Assembly: GCA_011523655.1 (NCBI GenBank)
Contig: WTGH01000048.1
Coordinates: 1 to 64,000 of the forward strand
Direction: 5' to 3'
DNA length: 64,000 bases
Source of the DNA: Rhodospirillaceae bacterium
GTDB lineage: Bacteria > Pseudomonadota > Alphaproteobacteria > Bin65
In this document: positions 56,026 through 63,560 of the stretch, in pieces
Layout: every line of letters begins with the position of its first letter
How positions within the stretch are numbered: position 1 is the stretch's first letter
Notes under the pieces: generated by a model
Told to the model about the DNA's origin: nothing
Seen by the model: the letters and a program-made list of their open reading frames with translations, nothing else
Databases searched by the model: none
Position numbers and translations under genes: made by a program

Positions 56026-57165
56026 TCAGAACTTGCCGGCCGTTGACGGGTAGTCGGCGATGCCCAGCGCGTCCCTGAAATCCGCCGACATCTCGGCTTT
56101 CTGGTCTTCCAGCGGAATGCCGGTCGCGTCGGCGATCCGCACGACCGCATTGAAGATGGCGAGCACGCCGGCGGCGTCGACCAGCGCTGCGCCGCCGATC
56201 TCCGCGTGCAGCCGGTCGCGCGCCGCGGCAAAGTCCTGCCCGCCGTCGAAGAAGGCGTCGGCGTAGGCGGTCAGCGCCGCCGCCGCGGCAACACCGCTGC
56301 CGCTGCCGCCGTCTTTCTCCCGGTCGGGCACGATGGCCGCCAGATCGTAGTCGTCGCCGGTATGCTCGCCGCTCCCCCGGAGCAGCACCGCGTGGCTGGT
56401 GGTTCAGTAGACGCACTGGTTGATCGCCGAGACCCGGGCGGCGAGAAATTCGATCTGGGCGTGGGTCAGCGCGCGGTATTCGGTGCCGAAATCGCGCAGC
56501 TGCGCGTCGGGCAGGTAATGCTCGGCGTCCAGGTCGAAGAAACCGACGACCTCCGCCGGCACGAGGGACAGCGCCCGGTGGATGTTCACGGCGGCCAGTC
56601 CGTCATACATGCCGGCTTCCGCCCCGGTCATGTCCTCGGGCGCGACCGTCGGCATCCAGGCCAGCCCCTCCTTCGCCCCGGCGGGCCGCCGCCGGCGCGG
56701 TTCGCCGGGCGCCGGCGCGGGCAGGGCGTGGCGCGGCAGGCCCATGGCGTCGCAGAAGGTGTCGACGGCGACGACCGTGGCCACGACGGCGACGGTCTCG
56801 ACATATTCCGCGTCGCTCAGGCCGCCGGCCAGCGCATCCTCGTAGAAGCGCCGGGTCAGCCGTTCGGCGTCGGTGCGGATCCTGTGGATGACGTCGACCA
56901 GAATTTCCGGCAGGCCGGTCGCCGCGGTGTGCGTCCCGCTGACGGCATAAGGCGAGAGCGCCGCCTTGCGCTCGATGCAGAAGGCGCAGTCGGGCGCCGC
57001 GCGGGTCTCCTCGGCGATCGCGATGCGCACCGCGCCGGTCCACCATTCGCCCGGTTCGCCCAGCCGGGCCCAGGCGCGCCGCTGGGATGCCGCCAGACCC
57101 GCGCGCACCGGCAGCGGGCTGTGGCGATAGTCGAAGGTCTCGACCATTGCGGTTTCGGCGGGCAT
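56026..57165 (-). CDS. Two-domain AhpD-like protein with in-frame TGA: candidate selenoprotein
   Basis: Read through the TGA at 56404-56406, the frame encodes 379 residues. The first AhpD/carboxymuconolactone-decarboxylase-like domain has CAFC (Cys60, Cys63). The second carries Glu239, Cys251, [TGA]254 and His258 in AINQCVY-U-TTSHA. The Glu-to-Cys step (12), Cys-x-x-U and U-to-His step (4) match the Glu118/Cys130/Cys133/His137 spacing of M. tuberculosis AhpD, with TGA in place of the second active-site Cys. Downstream codons stay in family-like sequence (LTAYADAFF, AIFNAVVRIADATGIPLEDQ). No second start with a ribosome-binding site follows the TGA. Candidate role: thiol/selenol peroxidase. 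Alternative: nonsense mutation. Confidence 0.75.
56358..56390 (-). promoter_or_regulatory. Candidate bacterial SECIS hairpin
   Basis: On the mRNA, GCUGCUCC (56386-56379) pairs with GGAGCGGC (56375-56368) around a 3-base loop GGG, and CGGU (56390-56387) with ACCG (56361-56358) extends it across a 6-base bulge. The loop begins 25 bases after the UGA with G first, within published bacterial SECIS limits as I recall them (loop 16-37 bases from UGA, G in the first two loop positions). GC-rich DNA forms hairpins easily, so this is supportive rather than decisive. Confidence 0.5.
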
Positions 57166-57324
57166 GGGCCGGCTCCCGTTCGCGGCGTCCGCGGGCCTTG
57201 CGGCGCGCTACCGCACAGGGATTATAGCTTGGCGGTGGCTTTGGGAAGGGCCTGGCGCTTGCACCCCCTCTCCGCTCCCCTCCGTGCCGTTGCCGGTCCC
57301 GAGTGAACCGACTATGTTGGACGT

Positions 57325-57564
57325 ATGACGACCTTCGACGCCCTTGCCGTTGCCCGCGACCTCGAAGCGGCAGGAATAGAACGCCGGCAGGCTGAAGCCA
57401 TGGCCGATGCGTGCCAGCGGGCTGCGGGTGCAGGGGCGCCGGTGACGCGCCCGGAACTGGAAGCCGCGCTCGCCGCGCTTGAAGCGCGCATGACCTGGCG
57501 GCTGTTCGGCGGAATGGCTGCCATGATCGGTCTTGGGGTGGCGATAATCAAATTGCTGCCTTGA
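57325..57564 (+). CDS. Small coiled-coil membrane protein (DUF1640-like)
   Basis: A 79-residue protein with a helical N-terminus ([20 protein letters not shown]), a coiled-coil segment ([13 protein letters not shown]) and one C-terminal transmembrane helix ([20 protein letters not shown]). The layout resembles DUF1640/CCDC90-type small proteins that occur widely in alphaproteobacteria. Its 3' end overlaps the convergent trmFO by 17 bases. Confidence 0.7.
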   Translation: MTTFDALAVARDLEAAGIERRQAEAMADACQRAAGAGAPVTRPELEAALAALEARMTWRLFGGMAAMIGLGVAIIKLLP

Positions 57565-58945
57565 CGCCGGAGTCCGCGTGCGCGGACGATTCGGCGAGCC
57601 AGCGGTCGAGGTCGGCGAGCGCCCGCGCTGCCATGGCCTGCTTGCGGGCGCGGCCCTTGAGGCGCTTGCCTTCGGCCGGTATCGGCGGCGGCATCAGGCC
57701 GAAATTGACGTTCATGGGCTGGAAACTGTCGGCGGCCGCGCCGCCGGTGATGTGGCGCAGCAGGGCGCCCAGCGCCGTGGTCTGAGGCGGCGGCGCGAAG
57801 GTCCGTCCCAGCCGCTCGGCCGCCGCCATCCGGCCGGCCAATAGGCCGATCGCTGCGCTCTCGACATAGCCTTCCACGCCGGTGATCTGGCCGGCGAAGC
57901 GCAGCCGCGGATCGGCCTTCAGGCGCAGCTCTTGGTCCAGCAGTTTCGGGCTGTTCAGGAAGGTGTTGCGGTGGATGCCGCCGAGCCGGGCGAAGCGGGC
58001 GTTCTCCAGCCCCGGAATCGTCCGGAAGATTTCGGTCTGGGCGCCGTGTTTCAGCTTGGTCTGGAAGCCGACCATGTTGAACAGGGTGCCGAGCGCATTG
58101 TCCTGGCGCAGCTGGACCACGGCATGGGCGCGCCGGCCGGTGCGCGGGTCGGTCAGGCCGACCGGCTTCATCGGGCCGAAGCGCAGGGTTTCCCGGCCTC
58201 GCTCGGCCATGACCTCGATCGGAAGGCAGCCCTCGAAATAGGGCGTGTCCTTCTCCCAGTCCTTGAATTCCGTCTTGTCGCCGGCGAGCAGGGCGTCGAT
58301 GAAGCCGTTGTACTGCGCTTGGTCGAGCGGGCAGTTGATGTACGCCTTGGCGTCGCCGCCGGGGCCCGGCTTGTCGTAGCGCGACTGGCGCCAGGCGACG
58401 CTCCCGTCGATCGAATCGGCGTGGACGATGGGCGCGATGGCGTCGAAGAAAGCGAGCGAGTCCTCGCCGGTCAGGTCGAGGATGGCCCGGGCCAGCGCCG
58501 GCGAGGTCAGCGGCCCGGTCGCGACGATCACCGTGTCCCAGTCCGCGGGCGGCAGCCCTTCCACCTCCCCGCGCCGGATTTCGACCAGCGGATGCGCCTC
58601 CAGCCGCGCCTGCACCGCCCCGGCAAAGCCGTCCCTATCGACCGCCAGCGCTCCGCCCGCCGGCACCTTGTGTTCGTCGGCCGCCGCGAGGATCAGCGAG
58701 CCGCAGCGCCGCATCTCCGCGTGCAGCACGCCGACCGCGTTGGCCTCGGCGTCGTCCGAGCGGAAGGAGTTGGAGCAGACCAGCTCGGCGAGCGTATCCG
58801 TCTGGTGCGCCTCGGTCCCGCGCTCCGGCCGCATCTCGTGCAGGATAACCGGAGCGCCGGCGCCGGCCGCCTGCCATGCCGCCTCGCAGCCCGCCAGGCC
58901 GCCGCCGACGATGTGGATGGGGGATGGGGAGGTTGACGGGACCAT
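57548..58945 (-). CDS. trmFO: Folate-dependent tRNA (uracil-54-C5)-methyltransferase TrmFO
   Basis: Flavoprotein that forms ribothymidine-54 in tRNA using methylenetetrahydrofolate and FADH2. It is 465 residues from ATG 58945: [17 protein letters not shown] is the FAD-binding start (about 8-24), HEMRP and [16 protein letters not shown] are diagnostic, and [10 protein letters not shown] and [13 protein letters not shown] close the sequence. The maximal frame starts 22 codons earlier without family sequence. It occurs in alphaproteobacteria and firmicutes lacking TrmA. Confidence 0.96.
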   Translation of the reverse strand: MVPSTSPSPIHIVGGGLAGCEAAWQAAGAGAPVILHEMRPERGTEAHQTDTLAELVCSNSFRSDDAEANAVGVLHAEMRRCGSLILAAADEHKVPAGGALAVDRDGFAGAVQARLEAHPLVEIRRGEVEGLPPADWDTVIVATGPLTSPALARAILDLTGEDSLAFFDAIAPIVHADSIDGSVAWRQSRYDKPGPGGDAKAYINCPLDQAQYNGFIDALLAGDKTEFKDWEKDTPYFEGCLPIEVMAERGRETLRFGPMKPVGLTDPRTGRRAHAVVQLRQDNALGTLFNMVGFQTKLKHGAQTEIFRTIPGLENARFARLGGIHRNTFLNSPKLLDQELRLKADPRLRFAGQITGVEGYVESAAIGLLAGRMAAAERLGRTFAPPPQTTALGALLRHITGGAAADSFQPMNVNFGLMPPPIPAEGKRLKGRARKQAMAARALADLDRWLAESSAHADSGVKAAI

Positions 58946-59132
58946 TGCAGCGCCGAATCCGCTCATCGGATGCAGGAAGGCAAGTGCCGTCGCGCCACGT
59001 CGCTGTGACATTCGATAGCGAGTTTATCGTAAGGGGCGGGCCGGCATCGCTCCGGTCGTCCATTCCACATCTTGTTCCTGCCGGTTCCCGTGGTTAGTTT
59101 GGCACCGGATATCGAGAACGACATAGACACCG

Positions 59133-59312
59133 ATGCAAACCTATACCGCCGTCGTCGAGCGCTGCCTCGATACCGGCTTATATGTCGGTTATGTGCCCGG
59201 ATTTCCAGGCGCGCACAGCCAGGGCGAGACCCTGGAGGAACTCAACGGCAATCTCAAGGAAGTCATCGCGACGCTTCTCGAAGACCGCGAGCCCGCGGCG
59301 GGTGGGGCGTAG
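59133..59312 (+). CDS. Orphan HicB-like antitoxin
   Basis: A 59-codon gene, ATG 59133 to TAG 59312. Its product begins MQTYTAVVERCLDTGLYVGY, continues VPGFPGAHSQGETLEELNGN and ends in a short acidic helix (LKEVIATLLED). This is the HicB fold: beta-strand pair, G-x-x-x-Q-G-x-T turn and helix. A hicA toxin gene is not found on either side (neighbours are trmFO and an enoyl-CoA hydratase), so it appears to be an orphan antitoxin. Confidence 0.7.
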   Translation: MQTYTAVVERCLDTGLYVGYVPGFPGAHSQGETLEELNGNLKEVIATLLEDREPAAGGA

Positions 59313-59321
59313 GCCGCCACT

Positions 59322-60119
59322 CTATTCCACCTCCCGGATATCGAGCCCTTCGTCGACCATCCGGCGCATCAGGGCGTTGCCGCCGTCCGAAACGGCGAGG
59401 TCGAGGAACAGGCGGCTTTCCAGTTGCAGCGTCTCCGGATCGACGGGCGGCAGGGCGGCGCGCACCAGCCGCTTGATATGGGCCAGCGCCTGCGGCGGCC
59501 GGGCTGCCAGTTCGCGGGCGATTTCAGCGGCGCGCGCGGCGGCGTCGGACGCGACCTCGTGGACCATGCCCAGCGCAAGCGCCTCGTCCGGGCCGACGGT
59601 ACGGCCGCGCAGGGTCATTTCCAGCGCCCGCGCCGTGCCGACCAGCCGGGCCAGCCGCTGGGTGCCGCCGGCGCCGGGCAGGATGCCGAGCCGCGCTTCC
59701 GGCAGCCCGTAGGCTTGGTCGCCGGCTTCGGCGATGCGCAGGTCGCAGGCCATCGCCAGCTCCCACCCACCGCCCATCGCCGTGCCGTTGAGCGCCGCAA
59801 TCACCGGCTTCGGCAACGCCTCCAGCCCTTCGGCGATCCGGTTCATCGTGTGATGGGCGACCGGCGTGGTCTCGTCGAAGGTCCGGCCCCTGGCGCGCAG
59901 CGCGTCGGACAACGCCGCCAGTTCGGCGACCGAATAATGCCGGATGAAGACGCCCGGCACGCCGCCCTGCAGGATGACCGCCCGCACCCCGTCCGCCGCC
60001 ATCGCCGGCAGCAGGGCGAGCAGGCCCTCCGCCATCGCGCCGGTGAAGAACCCCTCCGGCGGGTTGGCGAAGGCGACGGTGAAGATGCCGTCTTCGAGGC
60101 TGTGGCGAACGGCGGTCAT
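59322..60119 (-). CDS. Enoyl-CoA hydratase/isomerase family protein
   Basis: A 265-residue crotonase-fold protein. The oxyanion segments are VFIRHYSVAELA (about 55-66) and ALNGTAMGGGWELAMACDLRI (split motif GTAMGGGWELAMACD, about 108-122); Glu of GGGWE is a plausible catalytic acid. ARLGILPGAGGTQRLARLVG (second half GAGGTQRLARLVG, family signature) supports enoyl-CoA hydratase. It is convergent with the HicB-like gene. Likely beta-oxidation. Confidence 0.9.
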   Translation of the reverse strand: MTAVRHSLEDGIFTVAFANPPEGFFTGAMAEGLLALLPAMAADGVRAVILQGGVPGVFIRHYSVAELAALSDALRARGRTFDETTPVAHHTMNRIAEGLEALPKPVIAALNGTAMGGGWELAMACDLRIAEAGDQAYGLPEARLGILPGAGGTQRLARLVGTARALEMTLRGRTVGPDEALALGMVHEVASDAAARAAEIARELAARPPQALAHIKRLVRAALPPVDPETLQLESRLFLDLAVSDGGNALMRRMVDEGLDIREVE

Positions 60120-60265
60120 GGCATTCGGGTCCTTCCCAGGGAAAATTTTGCAGTGCGCGATTCCTCACCCCCCTCAGATACCGTGAAGGCTTCCGGAAGC
60201 AACGGTCGGAAACCCGCTGTCGGGTCTTCGGGCGAGCGGGTTTAAGACTCTCCGCGCTTGGTTGC

Positions 60266-60289
60266 ATATCGCATACCGATATGCGATAT
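60266..60289. promoter_or_regulatory. higBA operator palindrome
   Basis: Perfect 10-bp arms ATATCGCATA (60266-60275) and TATGCGATAT (60280-60289) with a 4-base centre, ending 10 bases before the higB ATG. Position and shape fit binding by a HigA dimer, giving autorepression of the toxin-antitoxin operon. Confidence 0.75.
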
Positions 60290-60299
60290 TTTGGAAGGT

Positions 60300-60578
60300 A
60301 TGATTCGGAGCTTCCGCTGCAAGGACACCGAGCGCCTTGCCAATGGCTATCGGGTGCGGCGTTTCGTTGGCTTCGAGCGAGTTGCGCAGCGCAAACTCGC
60401 GCAACTGGACGCCGCCGCAACACTGGACTTTCTCCGGGTTCCGCCCGGGAACCGTCTGGAGGCGCTTCGGGGCGACCGGAAAGGCCAATACAGCATCCGG
60501 ATCAATGACCAGTGGCGGCTCTGCTTCCGCTTCGTCGATGGAGACGCGTGGGATGCCGAGATCGTCGATTACCACTGA
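60300..60578 (+). CDS. higB: HigB-type mRNA interferase toxin
   Basis: A 92-residue RelE/HigB-superfamily ribosome-dependent RNase toxin. MIRSFRCKDTERLANG starts it; RRFVGFERVAQRKLAQLDAA forms the two long helices, and the core strands read RGDRKGQYSIRINDQWRLCF (R, Y and R of the RNase surface visible). ATG 60300 fits the GGAAGG just before it; the frame is open 14 codons upstream into the operator. Followed by higA 22 bases on. Confidence 0.93.
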   Translation: MIRSFRCKDTERLANGYRVRRFVGFERVAQRKLAQLDAAATLDFLRVPPGNRLEALRGDRKGQYSIRINDQWRLCFRFVDGDAWDAEIVDYH

Positions 60579-60600
60579 TCTCAATCGAGGACACACCGAC

Positions 60601-60894
60601 ATGACCTTGTTGGAACCGGTACATCCCGGCGAAGTTCTCAAGCACGATTTCATGGAGCCCTTCGGCTTGTCCGCCACGGCGCTGGCGAAGGCGATCGGGG
60701 TCACGCCGGCGCGCATTGCCGAGATCGTCCGCGGCCGCCGCGGCATCACGGCCGAGACCGCGCTGCGTCTGGCGCGCTACTTCGGCACCGACGCCCGGAG
60801 CTGGATGAACCTCCAGGACCGGTATGAACTCATGCTTGCGGAACGGAACGAGGCTTCCGCCCTGCGCGCAATTCGTCCGCGCAAATCGGCGTGA
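60601..60894 (+). CDS. higA: HigA-type antitoxin
   Basis: A 97-residue XRE-type HTH antitoxin. LEPVHPGEVLKHDFMEPFGL and LAKAIGVTPARIAEIVRGRR contain the diagnostic HPGE and the recognition helix (TPARIAEIVRGRRGI, about 35-50). GTDARSWMNLQDRYELM is the family end. In higBA the toxin precedes the antitoxin, as here. It neutralises HigB and binds the upstream palindrome. Confidence 0.95.
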   Translation: MTLLEPVHPGEVLKHDFMEPFGLSATALAKAIGVTPARIAEIVRGRRGITAETALRLARYFGTDARSWMNLQDRYELMLAERNEASALRAIRPRKSA

Positions 60895-61035
60895 GCGCGG
60901 CCGAATCGGCCCGATGCGACGCGATCCGTCTCCTTCCGGGAACCCCGGAAGCGCAACGAGACCCCAAAGCTTTTGACCTGCAAAGGGCCGCCCGCTAGGG
61001 TCGCGCCTGTCCCGGAAAACGACGACCGAACCGGC

Positions 61036-61278
61036 ATGACCAGCCCGCGCATGACCCACCCGCTCGCCGGGATCGACTATCCCCGCCAGTGCCGCGACTG
61101 GGAGGAGACGCCCTATACCAAGGCGCTGGGCGATGCGCTGGAGAGCCTGTTCGACCGCAGCGTCCACGATCTCGACGGCATCGTCGCCGGCCTGAACGAA
61201 GCCGATGTGGCGCCGCCGGACGGCGGGCGCTGGACCGCCGAGATATTCCAGGCCGAAATGGCCCGCCTCGGCGCCTGA
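61036..61278 (+). CDS. Small recombinase-like HTH-domain protein
   Basis: An 80-residue protein from ATG 61036. The segment PLAGIDYPRQCRDWEETPYT and ALGDALESLFDRSVHDLDGIV, then the tail WTAEIFQAEMARLGA, resemble the short recombinase-like helix-turn-helix proteins that are found beside Rieske oxygenase and ABC-transporter genes in alphaproteobacteria. I recall the family only by this pattern and cannot confirm it. It precedes the ABC ATPase by 28 bases. Confidence 0.6.
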   Translation: MTSPRMTHPLAGIDYPRQCRDWEETPYTKALGDALESLFDRSVHDLDGIVAGLNEADVAPPDGGRWTAEIFQAEMARLGA

Positions 61279-61306
61279 TCTGCGGTCCGGACCGCTTCTG
61301 GCGCCC

Positions 61307-62098
61307 ATGCTTCGGCTCAGCTTCAAGGAGGTCTCGCGCTATTTCCCGCCGGTGCGCGGCCGGACCGGCAGCGAGGGCGTGCTCGCGGTCGAGGGCGTCA
61401 GCATCGACATCGCGGACGGCGAGGTCGTCGCGCTGATCGGGCCGAGCGGCTGCGGCAAGAGCACCCTGCTCAACCTGGCCTCGGGCCTCGACCGGCCGTC
61501 GCAGGGCGAGATTTTCGTCGACGGCGAACCGGTCAGCGGGCCGAACGAGCATGTCGCCTTCATGCTCCAGAAGGACCTGCTGCTGCCCTGGCGGACGATC
61601 CGCAAGAATGTCGAGTTCGGCCAGGAAATCCGCCGCATGGACGCGGCGCAGCGCGAAGAGCGGGCGCGGAAGTTCCTCCACCGCTACCATCTGGACGGCT
61701 TCGCCAACCATTATCCGCACGAACTGTCCGGCGGCATGCGTCAGCGCGCGGCGCTTGCCCGCACCATGATGATGGACCCGGACGTGCTGCTGCTCGACGA
61801 GCCCTTCTCGGCGCTCGACGCCCAGACCAAGATGGTGCTCCAGCAGGACCTGGCCCAGACCGTGGCGGAGGAGAAGAAAACCGCCTTCCTGATAACCCAC
61901 GACCTGGTCGAGGCGCTGGCGCTGAGCGACCGGGTGCTGGTGATGTCGCGCCGGCCCGGCCGGATCATCGAGGAAATCCCGGTCGATATTCCCGGCCGCG
62001 ACGACCCGATGCGGCGGCGCCAGCACGAGAAGATCGGCCCGATGACCGCCCGGCTGATGTCGCTGCTCGACATCGGCAAGGTCGAGCAGACCGTCTGA
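61307..62098 (+). CDS. ABC transporter ATP-binding protein (nitrate/sulfonate/taurine type)
   Basis: A 263-residue ATPase of the SsuB/TauB-like family. Walker A GPSGCGKST (about 45-53), signature LSGGMRQRAALARTMMMDPD (about 142-161) and Walker B LLLDEPFSALD are intact. Chosen ATG 61307 is followed by typical SKEVSRYF. It energises uptake with the permease whose ATG overlaps its stop by one base (TGATG). The binding protein may lie beyond the window end. Confidence 0.92.
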   Translation: MLRLSFKEVSRYFPPVRGRTGSEGVLAVEGVSIDIADGEVVALIGPSGCGKSTLLNLASGLDRPSQGEIFVDGEPVSGPNEHVAFMLQKDLLLPWRTIRKNVEFGQEIRRMDAAQREERARKFLHRYHLDGFANHYPHELSGGMRQRAALARTMMMDPDVLLLDEPFSALDAQTKMVLQQDLAQTVAEEKKTAFLITHDLVEALALSDRVLVMSRRPGRIIEEIPVDIPGRDDPMRRRQHEKIGPMTARLMSLLDIGKVEQTV

Positions 62099-62964
62099 TG
62101 GCGGACGGCGCCCCGCTCGCGGTCACGCCCGACCGGGCGCCGGCGGAATCCGCCCGGTTCAGCCTGGCGTCGGCCGTCCAGCGCCGGGAGGTCTGGCTCA
62201 GCGCGCTGGCGCTCGTCGCCTTCCTGGCCGGCTGGGAATGGGGCCCGCCGCTGCTCGGCATCGCGCCCTACAACATCCCGCGCCTGTCCGCCGTGTTCGA
62301 GGAAGGCGTCCATATGTGGGTGAACGGCGAGTTGCTGCGCCACACGCTGATCACCTGCTTCGAGGTCATCGTCGGCTTCGGCCTCGGCTGCCTGATGGGC
62401 GCCGTGATGGGCTACGTCCTCGGCATGTCGCGGCTGATGGAAGTCGTCGCCTCGCCCTATATCCTGGCGCTCCAGATCGCGCCCAAGGTCGCCTTCGCGC
62501 CGCTGTTCGTCATGTGGTTCGGCTACAACATCACGCCGCGCATTCTCACCGCGATCCTGATCGTGTTCTTCCCGGTGCTCATCAACGTGCTGACCTCGGT
62601 GCGCAGCGTCGATCCGTCGATGATCGACCTCGCCCGCCTGTTCAAGGCGACCCGGGCGCAGATCTTCTGGAAGATCGAGTTTCCCTGGTCCCTGCCCGCC
62701 CTGTTCAGCGGCCTGCGCATCGGCGCGACCCTGGCTGTGATCGGCGTCACCGTCGCCGAGCTGGTCGGCGGCAATGTCGGCCTCGGCGCCGAACTGGCCA
62801 AGGCCGAGGGCGGCGCCAACACGGCCGGCGTGTTCGTCACCATCATTCTGCTTACGGTGATCGGCATCCTGGCGTATGTTCTGGTCATCCTGGCCGAGCG
62901 GGCGGTGCTGCGCTATGCCCCCCAGCGGCCGGCCGGGGGAGCGGCCGGCGACATCGCCGGCTGA
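62098..62964 (+). CDS. ABC transporter permease (SsuC/TauC-like)
   Basis: A 288-residue permease with about six transmembrane helices (first at about 38-55, LSALALVAFLAGWEWG). The binding-protein-dependent transport motif (EAA loop) is near residues 165-185 (MIDLARLFKATRAQIFWKIEFP). It is coupled to the ATPase gene by a one-base overlap. Relatives import sulfonates, nitrate, thiamine precursors or aromatic amides; substrate is not determined. Confidence 0.92.
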   Translation: MADGAPLAVTPDRAPAESARFSLASAVQRREVWLSALALVAFLAGWEWGPPLLGIAPYNIPRLSAVFEEGVHMWVNGELLRHTLITCFEVIVGFGLGCLMGAVMGYVLGMSRLMEVVASPYILALQIAPKVAFAPLFVMWFGYNITPRILTAILIVFFPVLINVLTSVRSVDPSMIDLARLFKATRAQIFWKIEFPWSLPALFSGLRIGATLAVIGVTVAELVGGNVGLGAELAKAEGGANTAGVFVTIILLTVIGILAYVLVILAERAVLRYAPQRPAGGAAGDIAG

Positions 62965-63000
62965 CGGGAAAGACGGGAAAGAAGAGCGAGGGAGACAGGC

Positions 63001-63525
63001 ATGGCCCCCGATTCCGGTCCCGCTCCGGTCGAGACGGCGGCGGAGCCGCTGGCGGCGCGGATCGAGACCCGCATCGCCCGCTACGCCACGCGGACCTACG
63101 ATTGGGACGCGCTGAAATTCCAGGCCGATTTCGATCCGAAATACCGGCGCGCCCAGATGCGCTACATGGGCACCGGCGGCACCGGGGTGGACAGCGACGC
63201 CAACACCGTGCCGTCCGAGCATTTCACCTTCTCGACCATGGTGCTGCCGCCCGGCTGCGAGGGCCCGCTGCACGTCCATGACGACGTCGAGGAGGTCTTC
63301 TTCATGCTGCGCGGCCGGGTGCGCCTGTTCTTCGAGGACGGCGGCGAGCGCTGGGAGACCGAGCTGGGCGAGCGCGACCTGATCTCGGTGCCGCCGGGCG
63401 TCTATCGCGGGCTGCTCAACGAGTGGGACGAGGAAGCCCTGATGTGCGTCATGCTCGGCGCCTCGAAGCCGCAGATCCCGACCTACCCGCCCGATCATCC
63501 GCTGGCGTCGGTCAAGCGCGGCTGA
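63001..63525 (+). CDS. Cupin-domain protein
   Basis: A 174-residue cupin. The metal-binding motif is GPLHVHDDVEEVFFMLRG (two His and a Glu of cupin motif 1, about residues 95-110); motif 2 lies near ERDLISVPPGVYRG. Such proteins act as dioxygenases, isomerases or regulators. GAGGGAGACAGGC precedes the ATG. It lies between the ABC permease and a Rieske oxygenase, so a role in metabolism of the imported substrate is likely. Confidence 0.87.
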   Translation: MAPDSGPAPVETAAEPLAARIETRIARYATRTYDWDALKFQADFDPKYRRAQMRYMGTGGTGVDSDANTVPSEHFTFSTMVLPPGCEGPLHVHDDVEEVFFMLRGRVRLFFEDGGERWETELGERDLISVPPGVYRGLLNEWDEEALMCVMLGASKPQIPTYPPDHPLASVKRG

Positions 63526-63560
63526 GCGGCGGCAGGATCATCCGGGCGGAGGAAAGACGC

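Noticed and set aside
56026..56388. Separate small gene starting at GTG 56388
   Set aside because: It is in the same frame as the upstream AhpD-like gene after the TGA, has no ribosome-binding site, and begins inside a conserved domain; better read as one gene with a recoded TGA.
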